64,000 bases of DNA from Martensiomyces pterosporus (taxonomy: Eukaryota; Kickxellomycota; Kickxellomycetes; Kickxellales; Kickxellaceae): the NCBI GenBank assembly GCA_025201845.1, contig MU604018.1, positions 1,872 to 65,871 on the forward strand. Direction: 5' to 3'. Shown here one piece after another: positions 1 to 7,819 of this stretch (the stretch's first letter is position 1; each line of letters starts with the position of its first letter). The translations under genes and the position numbers were made by a program. The notes below the pieces were generated by a model. That model was given only the letters and a program-made list of their open reading frames with translations. It was not told the DNA's origin and ran no database searches.

Positions 1-122
1 GGGCGACCCTTCATAACAACGAAGGCGTTCTTGCGGAGAGCAGAGCACTGGAGGGGGTAGGTGAGGGAGGCACCCGAGTCAGTACCCTCGAAGGTATGTT
101 CGTGCTGCGCGTCGTCGGCCAT
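1..122 (-). CDS. Translation factor eIF5A, N-terminal part (cut by window edge)
   Basis: The minus strand reads from an ATG at 120-122 leftward through 40 codons to base 1 without a stop. The protein begins [13 protein letters not shown] and continues through [20 protein letters not shown], the conserved start of eukaryotic eIF5A. The hypusinated lysine lies just beyond the window edge, so it cannot be checked. eIF5A binds the ribosome and relieves stalled elongation and termination. The translated part shows no intron. The upstream DNA is CT-rich on the sense strand, as is common for highly expressed fungal genes. The identification rests on a short but distinctive stretch. Confidence 0.9.
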   Translation of the reverse strand, partial: MADDAQHEHTFEGTDSGASLTYPLQCSALRKNAFVVMKGR

Positions 123-936
123 TGTTGCAATTACTTCTGCTTAGCTGAGAAACCTATCAAACAGGATACGCCAGGAAGACACGCGGGGGAGGGGAAGCGC
201 ATTGCATGTCAGTTACAGTTGTCGGCAGCGGAACGAAAAGCCACGCAGGCAACACAATGGGCTTATGTAGCTGCTGGTTAGGCTGCAAAAGCGGCCATCA
301 CAGTCGATGGTAACCGAGGTTATTCTAGTACCACAGGGATCGGAGGCTGAGATCAGAGTGTCCTCTATGTCGCCAAAGACGATAAGGAGCTGAAGGCCAA
401 GATGTAGCACGCTCTACAAGCACAGAGGGCAGCCAAATACATACCTGTAAAGAGGGTGGATACAAAAGCGAGGTGGGCAAAAGAGAAAGAGGGGCGGGGG
501 CTCTGCGTGGGGGCTCGTGGTGAATGTGGCAGCAACGAGGGCAAGGCGGCCGAGGCGAGGGGTGGGGAGTATGGCGGCTAGAATTGAAAGCGAGGCCCTG
601 CCTGCTGGCGTAGCACACGCCCCTACCCTCATCCTCATACTCGCTTCTCAACCAGGAAGCCTGGCAGCGCCAGTGCCAGCGTGAATATGAAAATTTTTCG
701 TGGCTCGAGTCGTACACTACATATGGCTGGGGGGCAGTATTTGCCATACTTCGAAGCTGTGCAGTGGTGGCAGTAGGGAGGGGAGGGAGAGTCTGGGCGT
801 ACATTGTGCACCCGCAGTCCGGGCTGCTTTGGGCTTTGGAAAACAGCAGGCGCTGGAAAATGCTGCAAGAAACAACTACAGATGTTACTACTACGACAAA
901 AGGGCACGCGACCGGCGGCTGGGAGCTGGGAGCCGT
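123..936. other. Intergenic: eIF5A leader/promoter and VPS25 3' flank
   Basis: About 0.8 kb without a supported gene. On the minus (eIF5A sense) strand there is a long pyrimidine-rich tract around 440-620 and a possible 5'-leader splice donor (GTATGT) near 440. A leader intron in eIF5A is possible but not demonstrated. The ORFs in this stretch look random. Confidence 0.5.
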
Positions 937-1810
937 TTATGCAAAGAACTTGACGCCGGCGTCTTCGTCCGATGTGCCAACAAACAGCTGGGCCTTGCCC
1001 TGGCTCTGCAGAATGTCTAGTGCGCGGCGCAGTGTTGTCGGATCAAGATCGTGGAATTCTACAGACATGTGGCGGGTTGAGCGCAAATCAAAGCAGATGC
1101 ATGGGAGCTGGGGCTCAGCCTTGGCAGTCTAGCTCCTCTCGTTCGTATGCAGATAGAGAAAACAGGGCACTGCAGCTGTATGTATCGGCTGAATGGGCCG
1201 TTCCAAGTGCTCTTACCTTGGCCAATTGTGTCGTCGCCATTAGCAAGCTCAAACACAGTCAGCACAGTGTTGAGAAGCCCCCGCTCGCTGGCCCATTGGT
1301 ACACCAGGCTGGCCCACTCTTCGGGCTTGCGCCAGAAAACCAGACATGTGTCCTTTGTGTTCTTTGGTCCGGTCCACACCGCGTTGCCCTGCTTGACTAG
1401 CTCGTCGATGATCTCGCGCAGGACATCTACACGAAGCGACCGCCGCAGCTGCTTGTTGTTAAATGGCGGCCCTGTGACTGCCTCTGCCAGCGTCATCACA
1501 TACAGCCGGTTGTGTCTATAGTATGCTAGCATTAGGTCGCACCACAGCCGCCGCTGCTCCTTCCATGTGGCCTCGTTAGGTTGCCGCCTACCAGAAAAAG
1601 CGCAAAGACTGCGTGGTGTTGTTTAGAATGGCGAGTGTGCTGGCTGGCTGGCTGGCTGCAGGTATCCGTGCATCTCAAGTACTGGCCGCTGCTGTGCCTC
1701 CCGCTGTGTCGGGCAACCAAAGCACAAGGCTCAGAGACTTACGTAAAGAACGGCGGAAAGTTATAGATTTGGGGGAATTGGAATGGTATGCCTGCCCGTG
1801 TGCTGGCCAT
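937..1810 (-). CDS. VPS25: ESCRT-II subunit VPS25 (three exons)
   Basis: Vps25 is the winged-helix subunit of ESCRT-II, present in two copies, which recruits ESCRT-III (Vps20) during multivesicular-body sorting. I reconstruct exons 1743-1810, 1217-1587 and 937-1058, giving 186 residues; human VPS25 has 176. Introns are 1588-1742 (GTAAGT...GGTAG) and 1059-1216 (GTAAGA...TGTAG). Diagnostic stretches are the N-terminal FQFPQIYNFPPFFTRQPN, the central FWRKPEEWASLVYQW and the C-terminal LRRALDILQSQGKAQLF, followed by GVKFFA and TAA. Only the spliced reading restores these motifs in order. The gene shares a 357-bp divergent promoter with PHS1. A TGGC tetranucleotide run sits inside the first intron. 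Confidence 0.93.
1638..1660. repeat. TGGC tetranucleotide microsatellite in VPS25 intron 1
   Basis: About five consecutive GGCT/TGGC units on the plus strand, lying inside the first intron of VPS25. Such runs are prone to slippage. No function is implied. Confidence 0.7.
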
Positions 1811-2167
1811 TTCGTGGTGTTCGAGGCGAATGTAAATAACTGCAGAACGCAAGTACTGAATGCACAGACACAAAGTAGCAAGGAGTAAAAAGCGGAAATA
1901 CACAGGAGGCAGCAGCATTGCCTGCACGCGTCACCACGCTATGGCCCACTGTGCGCGGCTCGCCATCTTGGCGGCTTGCGTAGCAACTCGCTGCTGGAGA
2001 TAAACTATTAGCCTTCTGGCAGCCACACAGCTTGCTCGCAGCAGGCGGGGTCTCTCGACCGTATCCCTTCTCTCTTGTCTTTGTCTCTCTGCCGCCTCCT
2101 CATATCTCAGCACACCGGCGTTATTGCTCGCTCTATTGATAGACCAAACACCAAACACCGCTGAAAC
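1811..2167. promoter_or_regulatory. Shared divergent promoter region of VPS25 and PHS1
   Basis: 357 bp separate the ATG of VPS25 (minus) from the ATG of PHS1 (plus). No convincing TATA box is visible. The plus side is rich in CT before the PHS1 start. No coding potential is seen. Confidence 0.5.
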
Positions 2168-2857
2168 ATGGCGCAAAGCAAAGGAGCCGGGGCAGTCGAG
2201 TCGTACTTGGTGGCATACAACCTGGCATCGTTCGTCGGTTGGGCCTACGTTCTCATGCAGACAGTTCTCTATCTCCTGGAGAACGGGACGAACCTCGACG
2301 GGATCTTCGACCGGGTGGGCTACGCAGTCATCTACGTTCAGACAGGCGCCGTTCTTGAGGTTGTCCACTCCCTTGTCGGCTTTGTGCGCTCGGGCTTTAT
2401 CACTGCTATCATGCAGGTGTACTCGCGCTTGCTCCTCGTGTGGGGCATCCTGTACCTGTTCGACAAGCCAGAGGTCCGCGCCTCGTACGGCCTGGTGCTC
2501 ATGATTCTGGCATGGTCGGTCACCGAATGTGTTCGCTACAGCCACTACGCACTCACTCTTTTGGGTGTCGAGGTCCCTGTCCTCCTCTACTTGCGCTACA
2601 CTCTGTTCTACGTCCTGTATCCTGCGGGAGTCACTGGTGAGCTGCTCGAGCTGTGGGCAGCTCTGCCGTATGCAGCAGCTATTCGTCCTACGTTCAAGGC
2701 ATTCCTGCTGCTCAACATGGTCAACTACCCGCCTGTTCTCTATAAGCTCTACACCCACATGATTCGCCAGCGCAGAAAGGTCCTGGGCGGCAACTCGGCA
2801 AAGCCCACGGCTGCTGGCGCTGCCAGGCAACCCGCCGCTATAAAGAAGAAGATCTAG
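2168..2857 (+). CDS. PHS1: Very-long-chain 3-hydroxyacyl-CoA dehydratase (PHS1/HACD family)
   Basis: This enzyme dehydrates 3-hydroxyacyl-CoA in the third step of very-long-chain fatty acid elongation at the ER, feeding sphingolipid synthesis. The 229-residue intronless protein is almost entirely hydrophobic segments, as in the six-helix PTPLA family. The catalytic pair is visible in LYPAGVTGE as Tyr151 and Glu158, spaced as in yeast Phs1 (Tyr149/Glu156). The stretches VLEVVHSLVGFVRS and VTECVRYSHYAL are family signatures. The C-terminus ends in KKKI, a dilysine (KKxx) ER-retrieval signal. TSC10 in the same window acts in the same wider sphingolipid pathway but is not adjacent. Confidence 0.95.
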   Translation: MAQSKGAGAVESYLVAYNLASFVGWAYVLMQTVLYLLENGTNLDGIFDRVGYAVIYVQTGAVLEVVHSLVGFVRSGFITAIMQVYSRLLLVWGILYLFDKPEVRASYGLVLMILAWSVTECVRYSHYALTLLGVEVPVLLYLRYTLFYVLYPAGVTGELLELWAALPYAAAIRPTFKAFLLLNMVNYPPVLYKLYTHMIRQRRKVLGGNSAKPTAAGAARQPAAIKKKI

Positions 2858-3314
2858 TGTGTAACACCTATTTTCCTGGAATACCGTCTTTACGTCGTGT
2901 GTAGCTGCCTGCTACGGGAAGCAATTCCTCCCTGCCCACGGCCTCCTAACAATAAAGCATGCATGCAACAGTAGCATTGGAGCCACTGCCTGGTTCCCAC
3001 GCTCTCCCCTGTCTTGTCCCTTGGTTCCAGCAATGCATGCACGGGTCCAGCGGCTCGTTCTGTGGACACGAGCGCCTCCCAACAAAGAGGCCAGCTGCTC
3101 GTTCAGTGGCAGTGGCAGTAGCAGCCCCTCGCCCACTCGCCAGGCTTCTGGATGACATCATGTCTGCAACCCAAAAACAAGCGAGACCGATAAAAGCTGT
3201 TAATAAGCGTCTTGTGTCACAGCACCACACGTCGGAAAACAGCAATTACGGACACTGGTCGCTCTACACACAGGCATCCCCCACCCCCTGGGTTCTTTCC
3301 ATTAGCAGTGAATA
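2858..3314. other. Intergenic between PHS1 and the DGCR6-like gene
   Basis: 457 bp holding the PHS1 3' flank and the leader of the next gene. Nothing beyond the AATAAA at 2951 is recognised. Confidence 0.5.
2951..2956 (+). terminator. AATAAA polyadenylation signal after PHS1
   Basis: A canonical AATAAA lies about 95 nt after the PHS1 stop codon. It is a plausible 3'-end signal, but single hexamers also occur by chance. Confidence 0.35.
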
Positions 3315-4031
3315 ATGTCGGGCCAGTTCTTTTCGCCAGAGGACCACCTTCAACTCGAAGAAGCGAAACGCACTCGCGCACTTTTGTCGGACTCGGGCGA
3401 CGGCTGCAGCAATGCAGACCATCTAAACGCAGCCAAGAAGCAGCGGTGCATGTACGAAGGCGAGCCTGACACGGCGAAGTGGGCTGTTCAGCCGGCACCT
3501 GATATCTTTGCGGCAGAGCCGCGGCGAGGAACCAGCACAACACTGCATGGTGGCAGCGAGGGGCAGGCCAAATCAGCAGAGGGTGCTTCCTCGCAGTCTG
3601 CGGACCACATGGCACATGGCGGAGCCAGTGCAGTGCAAAACAGCGACGCAAGCGAGCCGGAGCCAGATATACAGCTAAGCGGTGAAGTCATGCACCAGAT
3701 CCGGTCGCTATGTATCGCGCAAAATGACTTTGAGCGCCGTCTGTTTGAGCACCGAGAGCGGATCATACATGAGCAGGAGAAGGCACGAGGCCAGATTGAG
3801 GCTAGGGAGCTCATCTGTCCGATGCCCAAGAAGGAGAGGGATGCGATTCTGCGGCAGCACAGAGCCGATCTCGAGAGAGCAGACAGGAGAGCAATTGAGA
3901 AGCTGGATGAGCTGCGGTACCAGCAGCAGCTCAAGCTGCAAAGCCTCGGCGTCGATGGGTTCTATCCGTCGTCCAGCGTCGCTGTCATGCAGCGGCAGCA
4001 GTCCATCCTCAAGCACCTGCTGAGCAAATAG
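3315..4031 (+). CDS. DGCR6/gonadal-like coiled-coil protein
   Basis: 238 residues, no intron. Residues 1-115 are low-complexity and probably disordered. Residues about 118-238 form a charged helical region containing FERRLFEHRERI, followed by a C-terminal QQQLKLQSLGVDGFYPSSS and then QRQQSILKHLL. This order, including the 'leucine-rich coil, then GVxGFY, then short helix' ending, matches the C-terminal half of animal DGCR6 and Drosophila gonadal (gdl). The biochemical function of that family is not settled, so none is assigned. The start is the first ATG, preceded by stops in frame. The resemblance is judged by eye and is moderate. Confidence 0.6.
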   Translation: MSGQFFSPEDHLQLEEAKRTRALLSDSGDGCSNADHLNAAKKQRCMYEGEPDTAKWAVQPAPDIFAAEPRRGTSTTLHGGSEGQAKSAEGASSQSADHMAHGGASAVQNSDASEPEPDIQLSGEVMHQIRSLCIAQNDFERRLFEHRERIIHEQEKARGQIEARELICPMPKKERDAILRQHRADLERADRRAIEKLDELRYQQQLKLQSLGVDGFYPSSSVAVMQRQQSILKHLLSK

Positions 4032-4172
4032 CAAGGGCACACTTTTGATACAACATGTAAATACTAGGCCACCATGCTCGCATCTGGCTGTTATCAAAAG
4101 AAGAGAAGCATTGTTGGGGGTTAGGAATATGTGTAGAAAAGTATACATGCACATTGGGTTCCGCCAGAGGGA

Positions 4173-5534
4173 TTAGATCTGGTCGGGGTTGAAGGTGATT
4201 GGGATGTTCTGCCACGCCTTGTAGTAGTCGTGGTCGCGCTGCTTGTGCTCGACAGCCCACTTGGTCAGGCGGAGCTGGAACATGCTCTCAAACATAAACG
4301 CCTGGGTGTTGTCCGCAACACGCCCGGGGTTGAGCTCCCTGGTGGTAGCCGACTCGACAGTCTTTGCATCGGGGCCGTGCGGAGTCATCATGCTGTGGAG
4401 ACTGGCGCCGCCAGGCAGGAACCCGCCCTTCTTGGCCTCGTACTCGCCATGGATGAGGCCCATGAACTCGCTCATGCAGTTGCGGTGGAAGTAAGGAGGG
4501 CGGAAGGTGTGCGCCTGCACCTCAAAGCGCGGCGGGAAGATGACAAAGTCAGCGACCGCAGTTCCGGGGTGCGCAGACTTGCACGTGAGCACGGTGAAGA
4601 TCGAGGGGTCGATGTGGTCGAAGCTAACCGAGTTGATGACATTGAAGTTCGCCAGGTCGTACTTGTACGGCGCGTAGTTCCCGTGCCATGCGACGACGTC
4701 GAACGGCGAGTGGTTCTGCTCGGCCACAAATAGCTCGCCCTGGTACTTGTTGATGATCGACCACTCATCCGACGTGTTCTCGTACTTGGCGACGGGCGTC
4801 TGGAAGTCGCGCGGGTTGGCAAGGCCGTTGGCGCCGATGGGTCCCAGGTCGGGAAGCTCAAAGTGGTTGTCGTAGACCTCGAGGATGTAGCCGCGGCTGG
4901 GGCCATCGGGCAGCGAGACGGAGAAGCGGATGCCGCGCTGGATGACCGCAATCTCGTTGGGCGCAACCATGATGGGGCCAAACTCAGTGGCGATGTCGAG
5001 GCGCCCCTGCTGGGGCACAATCATGAGGTCGCCGTCAGAGTTGTTGAAGGCGCGCTTGTCCATCGACTTTGTTGCCGTGTAAATGTGGACCGCGAGACCG
5101 CTCTTGAGGGCGGTGTCGCCAGCACCGCCAATGGTGCGCAGGCCGTCAACAAAGTCCAACGACTCGTCGTCGGGGATGGCGAAGGGCAGCCAGCGGATCT
5201 GCGTGGGGGTGATTTCAGTCGTGTTGGCATCGAAGGTGCCGACAACATGGTGGTTGCCGCTGCGGTAGGGCTCAAAGGGAGTGTGCACCACGGATGGGTG
5301 GATGCGGTACAGCCAGGTGCGCTGGTTGCCGCTGCGCCCAACAGTGAATGCAGTGCCCGAAAGCTGCTCAGCGTAGAGTCCGTAGGGGCATACCTGGGGA
5401 GTGTTCTGTCCGACGGGGAGGGCGCCCTTCAGCGCCTCGGACGTAAAGTGGTTGCCGAATCCAGGCTGATACTCGTAGATATCCTTGGGTGCGTTCTTCG
5501 TGTTGGTGGTGTTGGCGGTGTCACTTGCAAGCAT
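4173..5534 (-). CDS. HGD: Homogentisate 1,2-dioxygenase
   Basis: Opens the aromatic ring of homogentisate to maleylacetoacetate in tyrosine/phenylalanine catabolism, using non-haem Fe(II). The 453-residue product is close to human HGD (445). It starts near [15 protein letters not shown] and carries the iron-ligand region [12 protein letters not shown] (His350 and Glu356) and TPHGPD (His386). The 36-residue His-His spacing is that of human His335/His371. The chosen start, [10 protein letters not shown], follows a 20-nt A tract (plus strand) and a TATA-like site. Upstream in-frame codons read through a homopolymer and are unlikely to be translated. The neighbour ETFA is in the same orientation but is not a pathway partner. 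Confidence 0.96.
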   Translation of the reverse strand: MLASDTANTTNTKNAPKDIYEYQPGFGNHFTSEALKGALPVGQNTPQVCPYGLYAEQLSGTAFTVGRSGNQRTWLYRIHPSVVHTPFEPYRSGNHHVVGTFDANTTEITPTQIRWLPFAIPDDESLDFVDGLRTIGGAGDTALKSGLAVHIYTATKSMDKRAFNNSDGDLMIVPQQGRLDIATEFGPIMVAPNEIAVIQRGIRFSVSLPDGPSRGYILEVYDNHFELPDLGPIGANGLANPRDFQTPVAKYENTSDEWSIINKYQGELFVAEQNHSPFDVVAWHGNYAPYKYDLANFNVINSVSFDHIDPSIFTVLTCKSAHPGTAVADFVIFPPRFEVQAHTFRPPYFHRNCMSEFMGLIHGEYEAKKGGFLPGGASLHSMMTPHGPDAKTVESATTRELNPGRVADNTQAFMFESMFQLRLTKWAVEHKQRDHDYYKAWQNIPITFNPDQI

Positions 5535-5587
5535 AATCACTGGGGCAGAGAGAAAGAGAGAGGCTGTGTAATCTGAGCTGTCTTGGC

Positions 5588-5607
5588 AAAAAAAAAAAAA
5601 AAAAAAA
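5588..5607. repeat. Poly(A)20 homopolymer upstream of HGD
   Basis: Twenty consecutive A on the plus strand (poly-T on the HGD sense strand), 54-73 bp upstream of the HGD ATG. It lies in the leader or core promoter. Homopolymers like this can disfavour nucleosomes, but its length may also be a sequencing estimate. Confidence 0.85.
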
Positions 5608-5673
5608 GGCGGGTGAGAGCAGATGTGTAAGGAACAGAGGAGCGGTAGACGCAGCAGGTCTTCCCCAGTGCTC

Positions 5674-5679
5674 TTTATA
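5674..5679 (-). promoter_or_regulatory. TATA-like element of HGD
   Basis: TATAAA on the minus strand, about 140 nt upstream of the HGD ATG. Three other genes in the window have a similar element at a similar distance. Confidence 0.4.
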
Positions 5680-6053
5680 GCTGCCGCCCCTCTGCGCCCA
5701 GCTTTTCCTCGCTCCTTACTGCGCGGCCCTGAGCGAGTGTTATCTGCGGCCTTGCTGCCTTTGCACCTGGCCACGTCTTGCGTCGCATCCAAACAAGGAA
5801 AGTGCTGTTTCATGTACTCTCCCACGCAAGCCATCACGAGGCCAGCTGCGAATAATGAGCGGAGCAAGGACGGAAAAAGTTCTCACGCCCGCCCTATCTG
5901 AGCACCGGGATCGCCGGCCTGTACCATCGCTTCAGCTACAAGAATTCCTCCGTTGGACAATAAAGGAAGCAAAAGAGAACGGCTGGCAGAAGTAGTGACT
6001 AAGTAAGGGCAGTGGCAGGTATGCTGCACGTGGCGGGCCGGCACCTGTCCGTT

Positions 6054-7286
6054 TTACTTGGCCTCGACCTTCTCGATGAGCTCGGGGACAATGGTGAACA
6101 GGTCGCCAACAAGGCCGTAGTCAGCGATTTGGAAGATGGGCGCATCGGCGTCCTTGTTGATCGCCACAATGACCTTGCTGTCCTTCATGCCAGCCAAGTG
6201 CTGGATGGCGCCCGAGATGCCGATGGCGATATAAAGCTCAGGAGCAACGATGCGGCCAGTCTGTCCGACCTGCAGGCTGTTGTCGCAGTAGCCGGCATCG
6301 ACGGCAGCGCGCGAAGCACCAACGCCAGCGCCAATCTTGTCGGCCAAATCGTAGATGATCTGGAATCCCTCGGCGCTCTTAACCGCGCGGCCGCCAGAGA
6401 CGACGCGCTTGGCAGACGAAAGGTCAGGGCGGTCGCTCTTGACAACGTCCTCCTTGATCCACTGGCTAAGGGGCTTGGCATCGACGGCTGGCGCGGCCTC
6501 CTCGGCAGCAGCGGCGTCAGACGAGGCAGCGGCGGGGAACGCGCTGGTGCGGACGGTGACGACCTTGATCGGGTCGCTGGTCTTGACGGTGGCAATGGCA
6601 TTGCCGGCATACACGGGGCGCACAAAGGTGTCCTCGCCCTCGACGGCGATGATGTCAGAAATCTGCTGCGAGTCAAGCAGGGCTGCGAGGCGCGGCATGA
6701 CGTTCTTTCCCGCCGCGGTGTGTGCAGCAAAGATGTGTGTTGCGCCCTCCTTTTCCTGGAGGGCCTTGAGCAGGCTGGCTGTGGTCTCAGGGAGAGCGTG
6801 GTCGTAGGCTGCGTCCTTGGCAACGACGACCTTGTCAACGCCCTCCACCTTTGCCACGGACTTTGCTGCAGCGTCGGCCTCAGAGCCAGCAACGACGGCG
6901 GTGACTGGGCCTGAGAGCTTGCGGGCAGCTGTGATCGCATTCAGGGCAGCCTCGTCGAAGCCGCTGCCCTTGGTCTCGACGAAAACAAGCGACGAGAGCC
7001 CGGATCTTTGCACGGCATAAAAGCGACCGAGGACATTCTACAGGACGCAGATATCAGGGAATTTCAGTGATCAGTAAGCATGGGAGGCATATCTGCAGTG
7101 TTGTACCAGGCGCATTCAGCAGGGAGCAGCTGGGGCCTCTCACGCGTCGCCATGTGCGTGTGTGCACAGCCCAAACGGCGGTTCTTAGTCACAGGGGGTT
7201 TAGCGGCGGCTTCATGAAGAGAAGCGATAGCGTACCTGCTTCAGGGCAGAGTTGCGAGCGAGGCAGTTGCGAGCAGGGCCGAACAT
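6054..7286 (-). CDS. ETFA: Electron transfer flavoprotein alpha subunit, mitochondrial (two exons)
   Basis: ETF-alpha/beta carries electrons from mitochondrial acyl-CoA dehydrogenases to ETF-ubiquinone oxidoreductase. The main ORF lacks its own ATG. Splicing exon 7236-7286 to 6054-7037 (intron 7038-7235, GTACGC...TGTAG) adds [17 protein letters not shown], an Arg-rich acid-free leader typical of mitochondrial targeting, for 344 residues in total. The FAD domain shows [51 protein letters not shown] and HLAGM, all diagnostic. Without the first exon the protein would start at a GTG and have no targeting signal, so the two-exon model is strongly preferred. Yeast calls this gene AIM45. Confidence 0.94.
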
Positions 7287-7819
7287 TGGAAGCTTGGAAT
7301 CTATAGGTGAAGGAGGGAAGAAAAAAGGCGAGAATTCGCAGCTGGAGTACAAATTTGAGGAGATAGAGGAGAGAGAGCAGCAGAGGCGAGTACTGGGTGA
7401 TATAGCAGGGGGACCGGCAGGGTAGATAAACAGGTGCGTGTGAGCAAGAGGTGTCTATCTCCCAGTCTCACACTACCTGCTTTCTCACACACCCTCCGCA
7501 TGCACGCCCTACATGACGTTTTGGCGGGTCAAGGCGGCTCCACATGAAAGCTAGCGCGGGGTGCGCTGGCTGGGCGGCCCGCTCGGGGCAGCAGCCAGGC
7601 GGCATAGCGCCTCTGGCGATAAGGCAGCCAGGCACATGAATTTCTTATCGCTGGTGTGGGAATCGCAGCCCGGCTGCTCGGCTCGCACGCACATGCAAAA
7701 TGCGGCTCGACGAGTCAGCAGCCAGAGAATGCATGCGTGACGTTTATGGCTTGGCTTGGCCAGCAGTGCAGCAGTGTTTGCGCACCTTGCTCCCGCGCTC
7801 AACATGCTCTGCTCTGAAA
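7287..7819. promoter_or_regulatory. Divergent promoter region of ETFA and VPS11
   Basis: 533 bp between the ETFA ATG (minus) and the VPS11 ATG (plus). It holds a purine-rich stretch near 7310-7390. No TATA box or gene was recognised. Confidence 0.45.

Larger units (their letters stand above)
5535..6053. other. Intergenic: HGD promoter and ETFA 3' flank
   Basis: 519 bp with the poly(A) tract and TATA-like element described separately. No gene is seen. Confidence 0.5.

Noticed and set aside
7700..7819. Upstream in-frame ATG of VPS11
   Set aside because: It adds 40 residues unlike any VPS11, whereas the ATG at 7820 begins the conserved FHFFKRE region directly.
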